Shown one piece after another: positions 53,113 through 60,432 of a stretch of 64,000 bases of DNA (position 1 is its first letter; the number at the start of each line of letters is the position of its first letter). The translations under genes and the position numbers were made by a program. Under the pieces are notes generated by a model, which ran no database searches, was not told the DNA's origin, and was given only the letters and a program-made list of their open reading frames with translations. Source of the stretch: Streptomyces sp. JH34 (GTDB taxonomy: Bacteria > Actinomycetota > Actinomycetes > Streptomycetales > Streptomycetaceae); contig NZ_JAJSOO010000001.1 in the NCBI RefSeq assembly GCF_029428875.1, positions 1,798,001-1,862,000 on the forward strand, read 5' to 3'.

Positions 53113-53919
53113 ATGCCTGAAGGTGACACGGTCCTCCAGACCGCCCGGCGTCTCGACTCCGCGCTCGGCGGCGGGGTGCTGACCGTCTCCGACCTGCGGG
53201 TCCCCCGGTTCGCGACAGCCGATCTGACCGGCCGGGAGGTGCTGGGCGTCACTGCGCGCGGTAAGCACCTGCTCACCCGTTTCGAGGGCGGCCTCACCCT
53301 CCACAGCCATCTCCGCATGGAGGGCGCCTGGCGCGTGTACGACCACGGCGAGCGCTGGCGAGGCGGCCCGAACCACCAGATCCGAGCCGTGCTCGCCACC
53401 GCGGAGCACACCGCCGTCGGCTACCGGCTGCCCGTCCTGGAACTCATCCGCACCGAGGACGAGGAGCAGGTGGTCGGCCACCTCGGACCGGATCTGCTCG
53501 GGCCCGACTGGGACCCGGACACCGCTCTGCGCAATCTGCTCGCCGATCCCGGGCGCCGCGTCGGGGACGCGCTTCTGGACCAGCGCAATCTGGCGGGCAT
53601 CGGCAACGTCTTCATGTGTGAGCTCTGCTTCATGGCCCGTGCGACGCCGTGGCTCCCGGTGGGCGAGGTGTCCCTCCCCATCGCCACCCGCCTGGTCAGC
53701 ACGGCCAAGCAACTGCTGGAGGCCAATCGCGACCGTCCTGTGCGGACCACGACCGGAGCCACCCCCGTCATGTCACGCAGGCGCCCCACGGAGCGTCTGT
53801 TCGTCTACGGAAGGGCCGGACGCCCCTGTCTGCGGTGCCGCACCCCCATCCGTAAGGCGGATCGCGACGACCGTCCCACCTACTGGTGCCCGCACTGCCA
53901 GTCCGGTCCCACCGGCTGA
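53113..53919 (+). CDS. Fpg/Nei-family DNA glycosylase, endonuclease VIII type
   Basis: The product has 268 residues. The mature start PEGDTV gives the catalytic Pro2-Glu3, and the H2TH region (DQRNLAGIGNVFMCELCF) is intact. A C-terminal zinc finger (CLRCRTPIRKADRDDRPTYW then CPHC) completes the Nei-type layout. It removes oxidised bases and nicks the strand. I set ATG 53113 because Pro must be residue 2; an open frame continues upstream through the repeat to 53029, which would bury Pro2 if translated. No Shine-Dalgarno precedes 53113, so translation may depend on coupling from lhr. Confidence 0.93.
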   Translation: MPEGDTVLQTARRLDSALGGGVLTVSDLRVPRFATADLTGREVLGVTARGKHLLTRFEGGLTLHSHLRMEGAWRVYDHGERWRGGPNHQIRAVLATAEHTAVGYRLPVLELIRTEDEEQVVGHLGPDLLGPDWDPDTALRNLLADPGRRVGDALLDQRNLAGIGNVFMCELCFMARATPWLPVGEVSLPIATRLVSTAKQLLEANRDRPVRTTTGATPVMSRRRPTERLFVYGRAGRPCLRCRTPIRKADRDDRPTYWCPHCQSGPTG

Positions 53920-54057
53920 GAGCCTCGCATCCGCACGAAGGCGCCGACCGGCATCCGCCGGACACGGAGCCGGGGTACACGAGCCCGCCATGACCCGCCC
54001 CTGAGGCCTGAAGAGCGTGGCTCTTGGGTGGGCCGCGCTCCACCGTGCCCGCCACCC

Positions 54058-54395
54058 TCATATGGGTTCGGCGCTGAGCAAGGCGGCCGCAGGGTTCGTC
54101 AGGTCAGCCCCATGCACGACGAGATGGCTCTGCTCTCCGTCAAAGATGCCGGCCAGGGCATCGGCCTCCCGCCGGTCCCCGCCGAAGAGAGACCGCTGGT
54201 CGACATGCGCGATCAGGATGTCGTGGCTGTCGATCACCCCAGAGACGCCCCGGGTCTCGATCGCGTCCGACCGGCGTCCAGGTTCCGGCCGAACCACTCC
54301 GGCAGCCCGCACGGCTCGCTCACCGCGTCCCAGAAGTCGTCCAGTGTCTTGATCAGCCGCCCGCGCGGTTCAACGACCGGCTCGCTATCCGTCAT
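54058..54395 (-). pseudogene. Barstar-like (barnase inhibitor) gene with a one-base deletion
   Basis: From ATG 54395 the reading gives LIKTLDDFWDAVSEPCGLPE then WFGRNLDA, the hallmark N-terminal helix and WFGRNLDA-W motif of barstar proteins, but then runs out of frame to a stop. In another frame the expected continuation DAIETRGVSGVIDSHDILIA, HVDQRSLFGGDRREADALAG and IFDGEQSHLVVH follows to 54058. Inserting one T restores NLDAWSDAIETRG. No ribonuclease gene is adjacent. Whether the deletion is real cannot be decided from this sequence. Confidence 0.75.
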
Positions 54396-54450
54396 CGCAG
54401 CAGACCAACCAGCCCCACCACGAGGCAATCACCGGTCGAAGAGACAGTCT

Positions 54451-54687
54451 CTAGGTCGATATGTCCGTCCGGTCCTCGCCGGACCCGGCGGTCTCCCCGG
54501 ACCCGTCGGCAGAGCGCTCCGGCCGCACCGCGGCGGCCACGTGCACCGGCAGGAGGCTCAGCCCCCATCCCCCGGCCGCCACCGCACCCTCGACGAGTCC
54601 AGCGTGTTCCGGCTCCAGGAGCAGTCGCAGCACCGCCCACCACCACACGCCACCGAGGACGAGCACCGGCACCCACCGCCGCACCAT
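54451..54687 (-). CDS. Small membrane protein, unknown function
   Basis: The product has 78 residues. One N-terminal hydrophobic helix (VPVLVLGGVWWWAVLRLLLE) and a second moderately hydrophobic stretch (GAVAAGGWGLSLLPVHVAAA) are followed by a charged tail (ERSADGSGETAGSGEDRTD). A strong GGAGGAGG at ideal spacing supports expression. No named family is recognised. Confidence 0.7.
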   Translation of the reverse strand: MVRRWVPVLVLGGVWWWAVLRLLLEPEHAGLVEGAVAAGGWGLSLLPVHVAAAVRPERSADGSGETAGSGEDRTDIST

Positions 54688-55014
54688 GGCTGCCTCCTCC
54701 GGCCGACGCTAGTACGGCACGATCTCCTGCCGGGAGGGCGCATCGGTGCACCACCGGCGCGAGCTGAACGGCAATGCGCCCTTTCCTCGGAATGCTGTGT
54801 GCGACAAGAGGAGAGCAACGGCCCTCTCCCGCAGTTTCCCCCGGGGCGGCGCCGACTGCATCCCGCGACCGCCGGCCCCGCACGCCGGCCCCGTCCGCAG
54901 ATCTGACCGGCTCCGGGCACCCCTGGAGCGCGGACCCGTCCGGCCCCGGACATGCCGGTGCCCCCGCGATCGAGATCCGCGGGGGCACACCGAGCGCACC
55001 GGGTGGGGTTGCTG
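54688..55014. other. Intergenic region, no gene seen
   Basis: About 330 bases, GC-rich, without a supported coding frame. Near its right end GATCGAGATCCGCGGGGGCA contains short dyads that may terminate csbD. Confidence 0.4.
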
Positions 55015-55206
55015 TCACCTGTCGTCGTCGGTGAGGGAGTCCTTCACGCCCTTGGCACGGTCACCGGCGGCGCCCAGAGCGCCCTCGGCCCCGGTCTTGG
55101 CCTGGTCGGTCTTACCCTCGGCCTCCTTGCGGCGGTCGCCCGTGACCTTCCCGGTCGCCTCCTTGGCCTTGCCCTTGAGCTTGTCCATGGCTTTCTTGTC
55201 CGTCAC
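55015..55206 (-). CDS. CsbD-family general stress protein
   Basis: The product has 63 residues, highly charged, and opens DKKAMDKLKGKAKEATGKV, the CsbD signature, with repeated KAKxxxG helices. GTG 55206 has GAGGAAGGA upstream. CsbD proteins accumulate in stationary phase under stress sigma factors; the molecular role is unknown. It lies 27 bases downstream of dpsB on the same strand, so the two are probably co-expressed. Confidence 0.88.
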   Translation of the reverse strand: MTDKKAMDKLKGKAKEATGKVTGDRRKEAEGKTDQAKTGAEGALGAAGDRAKGVKDSLTDDDR

Positions 55207-55233
55207 AGCGATTCCTTCCTCTGGAATTCGGGT

Positions 55234-55704
55234 TCAGGCGCTCTCAGCCTGGAACATCCATGCGTGCTTCTCGAGATCCGCGGTGAGCGTGATCAGGATG
55301 TCCTGGCTGACGGGATCCGGCTCGTCGGTCGCCTCGATCCGCTCCCGCATGCGGTCGATGACCACACGGAGGGCGTCGACGAGCACACGTACCGCGTCGG
55401 CGTCCTTGATCCAGCCGTCAGGCACGGAATCGATGGCCGTGGTCTTCGCGAGCGTGCGGGACCGGCCGTCCGGATTGACGCCGACCGCGGAGGCCCTCTC
55501 GGCAACGGTGTCCGAGTGCTGACGCGCCGTGTCGACGACCTCGTCCAGCTGAAGGTGCACGGATCGGAAGCGCGGGCCGACCACGTTCCAGTGGACCTGC
55601 TTGGCCACCAGCGAGAGATCGACCAGGTCGACCAGCGCGCCTTGCAGCGCGTCTCCCACCACCTTGCGGTCGCCATCGGACAGGGCGCTCTTCACGACAG
55701 ACAT
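55234..55704 (-). CDS. dpsB: Dps-family DNA-binding/iron-storage protein
   Basis: The product has 156 residues with the ferritin-like core and Dps ferroxidase motif KQVHWNVVGPRFRSVHLQLD, DEVVDTARQHSDTVAERASA. It assembles as a dodecamer that oxidises iron with peroxide and protects DNA. It lacks long N- or C-terminal tails, as in the Streptomyces DpsB type; this and its position beside csbD support that name. CGGAGAAGTG precedes ATG 55704. Confidence 0.88.
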   Translation of the reverse strand: MSVVKSALSDGDRKVVGDALQGALVDLVDLSLVAKQVHWNVVGPRFRSVHLQLDEVVDTARQHSDTVAERASAVGVNPDGRSRTLAKTTAIDSVPDGWIKDADAVRVLVDALRVVIDRMRERIEATDEPDPVSQDILITLTADLEKHAWMFQAESA

Positions 55705-55857
55705 GCACTTCTCCGTTCAGATGACTGTTCGACTGACCATTCGTCCACAATGTCACACATGAGGCAAAACGGTCATACGAGTGGCCGTCCCGGAGAGCTG
55801 CCCTCCGGTCTCATCACGCGCCTGCCCCGCGAATCGGCGGACACACACCCGGCACAC

Positions 55858-55898
55858 GAAAGCCCCGGCCGGCCCACGAGGGGCCGGCCGGGGCTTTC
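55858..55898. terminator. Perfect 18-bp hairpin downstream of clgR
   Basis: Arms 55858-55875 and 55881-55898, 5-base loop, 20 bases past the clgR stop (minus strand). One outer side is T-rich (CTTTCGTTC). It separates clgR from the dpsB promoter region. Confidence 0.85.
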
Positions 55899-55918
55899 GT
55901 TCACCACGAACCGTGCGG

Positions 55919-56302
55919 TCAGGCGGCGACGACATCCACCGCTTCCGCGGGCGCCTTGATGGTCACCCGTCCCGTCGGTACGCCGGCGACCGACGCAACG
56001 GAGACGGAATTCAGCATCGGGCGTACCGGTACAGGCACCGCATCACTGGCTGCTGCCGACTCGGCCAGCTCGGCCAGGGACAGTTCATCGCTCACTTCAC
56101 GCATGAGCTCGGACATCCGTACGTCCAGCGCGTCGCAAATGGCGGAGAGCAGTTCGGAGGATGCCTCCTTCTGCCCCCGCTCCACCTCGGAGAGATAGCC
56201 GAGCGAGACTCGGGCGGACGAGGAGACTTCGCGCAGAGTACGGCCTTGGCGCTGGCGCTGCCGACGCAGCACGTCACCAAGCAGGCGACGGAGCAGAATC
56301 AT
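55919..56302 (-). CDS. clgR: ClgR-type transcriptional activator
   Basis: The product has 127 residues. An XRE helix-turn-helix ([52 protein letters not shown]) occupies the first 80 residues. It ends EAVDVVAA: a hydrophobic, Ala-Ala terminal tail of the kind ClpP proteases recognise, as reported for ClgR proteins, which activate clp protease genes and are themselves ClpP substrates. ATG 56302 ([10 protein letters not shown]) follows GGAGGGAG. A GTTCGC-type ClgR motif was not clear upstream. Confidence 0.88.
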   Translation of the reverse strand: MILLRRLLGDVLRRQRQRQGRTLREVSSSARVSLGYLSEVERGQKEASSELLSAICDALDVRMSELMREVSDELSLAELAESAAASDAVPVPVRPMLNSVSVASVAGVPTGRVTIKAPAEAVDVVAA

Positions 56303-56411
56303 CGGTGGCTCCCTCCTCGGACCGCGTAGCCGCATCCTTCACGCCCCACCGTACCGCCTTGCGCTGCGGCCGTGCGGGGAGCGATGTCGTGTTCACTCAG
56401 GGCTGCAAACA

Positions 56412-56924
56412 TCAATTCCCCCCGTTCTGTTCCGTATCCTGTGCCCTCGCATTTTCGCCGAGTTCGCCGGAGAGCAGCGCGAGCAGGCTCCGTACGCTTT
56501 CCTTACGGATGTCCGCCCGCCCGCCGTTCAACCTCAGCTCGGCGGTTTTCTGTACGCCACCGGGCCCCGAAACCGCTATGAAGACCGTGCCGACGGCCTT
56601 GCCGTCCTGGGGTTCGGGGCCCGCGACACCGGTGGTGGAAACTCCCCAGTCCGCGTCGAGGACCCGGCGTACGCCGACGGCCATCGCCTGGGCGACCGTG
56701 GGGTCCACCGCTCCGCGCTCGGTCAGAAGCGCGCCGTCGACGCCCAGCACGTCCCGCTTAAGGGGCGTGGCATAGGCGGTGACGGACCCGCGGAAGCACT
56801 GCGAGGCACCCGGCACATCGGTGAGCGCGGCGGCCACCAGGCCGCCGGTGAGGGACTCGGCGACCGCGAGCGTCTCACCACGCTCCTGAAGCTGCCGCAG
56901 CACCCGGGCCGCCGCGGACGTCAC
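56412..56924 (-). CDS. CinA C-terminal-domain nicotinamide-nucleotide amidase (PncC type)
   Basis: The product has 170 residues. The pattern LAVAESLTGGLVAAALTDVP, FRGSVTAYATPLKRDVLGV, GVSTTGVAGPEPQDGKAVGT is the CinA C-terminal (PncC) domain, which deamidates NMN to NaMN. The N-terminal COG1058 domain of full CinA is absent, as usual in actinobacteria. GTG 56924 overlaps the pgsA stop (GTGA), so it is third in the rimO-pgsA-cinA operon. Confidence 0.92.
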   Translation of the reverse strand: MTSAAARVLRQLQERGETLAVAESLTGGLVAAALTDVPGASQCFRGSVTAYATPLKRDVLGVDGALLTERGAVDPTVAQAMAVGVRRVLDADWGVSTTGVAGPEPQDGKAVGTVFIAVSGPGGVQKTAELRLNGGRADIRKESVRSLLALLSGELGENARAQDTEQNGGN

Positions 56925-57775
56925 CGCTCCGCCTCCGTGGCGCCCCGGCCACCTGCCACGCGCTCCCCCACCGGTTCCCCGACAGGTCCTCCGAGAGGGT
57001 CGACCGCCGGCTCCACGACCGGCTCCACGACGCCCTCGCCCGCTCCGTGCACCGCGTCCGTGGCGCACTGCCCGCCGGCGGCGCCCTCCACGTCCGCGGC
57101 CACCGCGACGGCCTCCACGGCCGCAGCCCGCTCCGCCGCGAGCCCACGGCGGCGCAGGACGACGGCCTGGCGCACGTAGTCGAGACCGGTGACGACCGTC
57201 AAAACGACCGCGGCCATCATCACCCAGAAGCGCAGGGTGGCCAGCGGGCCCGTCAGCGCCAGGACGTACATGCCCACGGCGATGCCCTGGGCCAGTGTCT
57301 TCACCTTGCCGCCCCGGCTGGCCGGGATCACGGAGTGCCGGATGACCCAGAAGCGCATGAGCGTGATCCCGAGCTCACGGAAGAGGATCACTCCGGTGAT
57401 CCACCACGGCAGATCCCCCAGCGACGAGAGACAGATCAGGGCAGCACCCATGATCGCCTTGTCCGCTATCGGGTCCGCGATCTTCCCGAAATCGGTGACC
57501 AGGTCGTACGTACGCGCCAGGTGGCCGTCGAAGACGTCGGTGATCATCGCGACGGCGAAGGCCGCCCATGCGAACGACCGCCAGACCGGGTCGTAGCCGC
57601 CGTCGTGCAGGAGCAGCATCACGAAGCCCGGGACGAGCAGCAGTCGCAGCATCGTAAGGATGTTCGCGATGTTCCACAGGCCGGCCTGGTTGACGGCCGC
57701 CGCGCCCAGCTTGCCGCCGCGGGGCGCCGGCGTCGCGCCGGAGCCGCTCGCCGCGGATGCCGGGGCTCCCGTCAT
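56921..57775 (-). CDS. pgsA: CDP-diacylglycerol-glycerol-3-phosphate 3-phosphatidyltransferase
   Basis: The product has 284 residues. The CDP-alcohol phosphotransferase motif is complete: [20 protein letters not shown] then ADPIAD, within five to six membrane helices. It makes phosphatidylglycerol phosphate. The last 70 residues are an unusual Glu/Pro/Val-rich repetitive tail ([20 protein letters not shown]) beyond the catalytic domain. ATG 57775 overlaps the rimO stop as ATGA, and its own stop overlaps the cinA-type start. Confidence 0.94.
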   Translation of the reverse strand: MTGAPASAASGSGATPAPRGGKLGAAAVNQAGLWNIANILTMLRLLLVPGFVMLLLHDGGYDPVWRSFAWAAFAVAMITDVFDGHLARTYDLVTDFGKIADPIADKAIMGAALICLSSLGDLPWWITGVILFRELGITLMRFWVIRHSVIPASRGGKVKTLAQGIAVGMYVLALTGPLATLRFWVMMAAVVLTVVTGLDYVRQAVVLRRRGLAAERAAAVEAVAVAADVEGAAGGQCATDAVHGAGEGVVEPVVEPAVDPLGGPVGEPVGERVAGGRGATEAER

Positions 57776-59250
57776 CTGGCTGCCTCCGCAAGCTCGTGGT
57801 GTTCGGCCACGAGGTCCACTCCCTCGGTGCCCACTGCCTTCGCTTCGACCATAAGGCCCGGCACGAGACCTTCGCGTGTGGTGAAGACGACCTGGCCGTC
57901 CGTTTCGGGAGCCTGATGGGCGGCTCGGCCCACGGCCACGGGTCCGTCCTCCTCGTCCTCGATGGACTCGACGAGGACCTGGAGGGTCTCTCCGACCCGC
58001 TCCTCGGCGCGCTGCGAGGTCAGTTCCTCGGCCAGCTGCGAGATGTGCGCGAGGCGCTCGGCGATGACGTCGGCGTCCAGCTTGTTCTCGTAACCGACCG
58101 CCTCGGTGCCGTCCTCGTCGGAGTAGCCGAAGACGCCGATGGCGTCCAGGCGCGCGCCGGTGAGGAAGCGTTCCAGCTCGGCCACGTCGGCTTCCGTCTC
58201 ACCGGGGAATCCCACGATGAAGTTCGACCGCGCACCGGCCTGCGGCGCCTTCGACCGAATGGTGTCCAGGAGCTCCAGGAAGCGGTCCGTGTCGCCGAAC
58301 CGGCGCATCGACCGCAGCACCTTGGGAGCGGAGTGCTGGAAGGAGAGGTCGAAGTAGGGGGCGACCTTGGGCGTCGAGGTGAGCACGTCGATCAGACCGG
58401 GCCGCATCTCGGCGGGCTGGAGGTAGCTGACGCGGATGCGCTCGATCCCGTCGACGTCCGCGAGCTCGGGCAGCAGGGTCTCCAGGAGCCTGATGTCCCC
58501 GAGGTCCTTGCCGTACGACGTGTTGTTCTCGGAGACGAGCATGACCTCCTTGACGCCCTGCTCGGCGAGCCAGCGCGTCTCTCCCAGGACGTCCGAGGGG
58601 CGACGCGAGACGAAGGAACCCCGGAAGGAGGGGATGGCGCAGAAGGAGCAGCGGCGGTCGCAGCCCGAGGCGAGCTTCACCGAGGCGACCGGGCTGGTTC
58701 CCAGCCTGCGGCGCAGCGGCGCCCGCGGCCCGGAGACCGGTGCGACTCCTTCGGGAAGGTCCGCGGGGGCCGGCGTGATCTCCTGGGCGTGCCCCGGCAG
58801 CGCGACGGTGGCGTCCTGGCGCTCGGCCGGGCTGATCGGCAGCAGCTTGCGACGGTCGCGCGGGGTGTGGGAGGCGTGGATGCCACCGTTGAGGATGGTC
58901 TGCAGGCGGTCGGAGATGTCTGCGTAGTCGTCGAAGCCGAGGACTCCGTCGGCTTCCGGCAGCGCCTCGGCGAGATCCTTGCCGTAGCGCTCGGCCATGC
59001 AGCCGACGGCGACGACGGCCTGGGTTCTGCCGTGATCCTTCAGATCGTTGGCTTCGAGCAGGGCGTCGACCGAGTCCTTCTTGGCGGCCTCGACGAACCC
59101 ACAGGTGTTGACTACTGCGACATCCGCGTCCGTGGCGTTCTCGACGAGCTCCCAGCCGTCCGCTGCCAAGCGGCCTGCGAGCTCCTCCGAGTCCACCTCG
59201 TTACGGGCGCAGCCAAGAGTGACAAGGGCGACGGTACGGCGTTCGGGCAT
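57772..59250 (-). CDS. rimO: Ribosomal protein uS12 methylthiotransferase
   Basis: The product has 492 residues. UPF0004 cysteines ([22 protein letters not shown]), radical-SAM motif [16 protein letters not shown] and a TRAM domain are all present. The order and the SFRGSF signature separate RimO from MiaB. It methylthiolates Asp in ribosomal protein S12. An insert of about 40 residues between the first two domains ([20 protein letters not shown]) is lineage-specific. ATG 59250 ([14 protein letters not shown]) is chosen; the upstream open frame is unrelated. First gene of the rimO-pgsA-cinA operon. Confidence 0.95.
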   Translation of the reverse strand: MPERRTVALVTLGCARNEVDSEELAGRLAADGWELVENATDADVAVVNTCGFVEAAKKDSVDALLEANDLKDHGRTQAVVAVGCMAERYGKDLAEALPEADGVLGFDDYADISDRLQTILNGGIHASHTPRDRRKLLPISPAERQDATVALPGHAQEITPAPADLPEGVAPVSGPRAPLRRRLGTSPVASVKLASGCDRRCSFCAIPSFRGSFVSRRPSDVLGETRWLAEQGVKEVMLVSENNTSYGKDLGDIRLLETLLPELADVDGIERIRVSYLQPAEMRPGLIDVLTSTPKVAPYFDLSFQHSAPKVLRSMRRFGDTDRFLELLDTIRSKAPQAGARSNFIVGFPGETEADVAELERFLTGARLDAIGVFGYSDEDGTEAVGYENKLDADVIAERLAHISQLAEELTSQRAEERVGETLQVLVESIEDEEDGPVAVGRAAHQAPETDGQVVFTTREGLVPGLMVEAKAVGTEGVDLVAEHHELAEAAR

Positions 59251-59359
59251 GGGCTCAAGACTACTTTGTCCCGGCACCCGCCCTGCAGAGCAGGGTTCAT
59301 CGCTACGGGGAGTGACCGAACAGCTGGTGAAGCGGGGGAATCGGCCGTACAACGACAAC

Positions 59360-59393
59360 GGTGTGTGCCCGGCACTTCTGCCGGCCACACACC
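59360..59393 (-). terminator. Hairpin after the RodZ-like gene
   Basis: 15-bp arms (59360-59374 and 59379-59393) with one mismatch and a stable CTTC/GAAG loop, 24 bases past the stop of the RodZ-like gene on the minus strand. Confidence 0.75.
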
Positions 59394-59417
59394 GTCGGGG
59401 AGACACGGGTGGAGAGG

Positions 59418-60218
59418 TCAGCCGACCTCGGGGTCACCCTTGGTGTAGGAGAGCCGTTCGACCTGACCGGATTCGAACTCGTCGTCGACCTTCTTGCCGT
59501 TCACGAAGAGATCGATCACCCCGGCGTCCCCGAGGACGAGGTCGACCCGCTCCTTGTCCTGGAAGGTCTTGGAGTCGCCCTGGTTCAGCAGACCGTCGAA
59601 GAGCAGCCGCCCGTTGTGGTCCTTGGCGGAAATCCAGCTCTTGCCCTCGGTGGCGCTCAGCCGGACCGTCACCTTGTCCCGCGGAGCCGCGGCGATGACG
59701 CTCTCGGAGGGAGCGGGCTTGGGGTCGGCGGGCTTGGTCGTGGCGGGCTTGGTCGTGGTCCTGTCCGGAGTCGAGCCTTCGGCGACCTGCGCCGAGCCCG
59801 ACCCCTCGTCCTCACCGTTGAAGAGCGTGAAGCCGACGAATCCCACCACCGCGACGATCGCGGCGACCATGGCCGCGGTCCAGTTGGGCCGACGGGGTTC
59901 GGAGCGGATCCGCTCCGCCTCGAACAGCGGTGCCGCCGGTGTGGGAGCGGGACGGCCGCCGTGCTCGGCGTCGAACTCCGCGATCAGCGGATCGGGGTCG
60001 AGCCGGACGGCGCGGGCGAACATGCGGATATGGCCGCGGGCGTACACGTCACCGCCGCTGCGGGAGAAGTCGTCCTCCTCGATCGCGTGCACGATGGGGA
60101 TGCGCACCCGGGTGGAGCTGCTGACTTCCTCGACCGTCAGACCCGCGGCGATGCGGGCCTGCTGAAGCGCGCGACCGATCGAAGGCCGGTCGTCTTCGGG
60201 GGAGTTGCCGATGGACAC
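59418..60218 (-). CDS. RodZ-like helix-turn-helix membrane protein
   Basis: The product has 266 residues. A cytoplasmic HTH_25 domain ([33 protein letters not shown]), one membrane helix ([20 protein letters not shown]), a Thr/Pro/Lys linker and an extracytoplasmic DUF4115 beta domain ([19 protein letters not shown] ... DLFVNGKKV) match RodZ architecture. RodZ links MreB to the cell wall machinery in rods; in Streptomyces the role is less clear. GTG 60218 ([10 protein letters not shown]) with AAAGG upstream is preferred over 60245. Confidence 0.87.
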   Translation of the reverse strand: MSIGNSPEDDRPSIGRALQQARIAAGLTVEEVSSSTRVRIPIVHAIEEDDFSRSGGDVYARGHIRMFARAVRLDPDPLIAEFDAEHGGRPAPTPAAPLFEAERIRSEPRRPNWTAAMVAAIVAVVGFVGFTLFNGEDEGSGSAQVAEGSTPDRTTTKPATTKPADPKPAPSESVIAAAPRDKVTVRLSATEGKSWISAKDHNGRLLFDGLLNQGDSKTFQDKERVDLVLGDAGVIDLFVNGKKVDDEFESGQVERLSYTKGDPEVG

Positions 60219-60432
60219 GGGGGGCGCCTTTCGAGCGTGAGCCACCTGCTGGACGTTCAGTCTAGGGGTGGTACGAAAGGGTGGGGCAACCGGGAGCGAC
60301 GACTTTGTACGCCATCGGGTTCGCCGGGCAACCCCTCGGGCAGGACGGTGGACGGAGCACCGGACGGATCATGCCGCTGCTCCTTCTTTCAACTTGACGT
60401 ACGGCCGGGCGAAACGGTTGCCCACAAAACTC

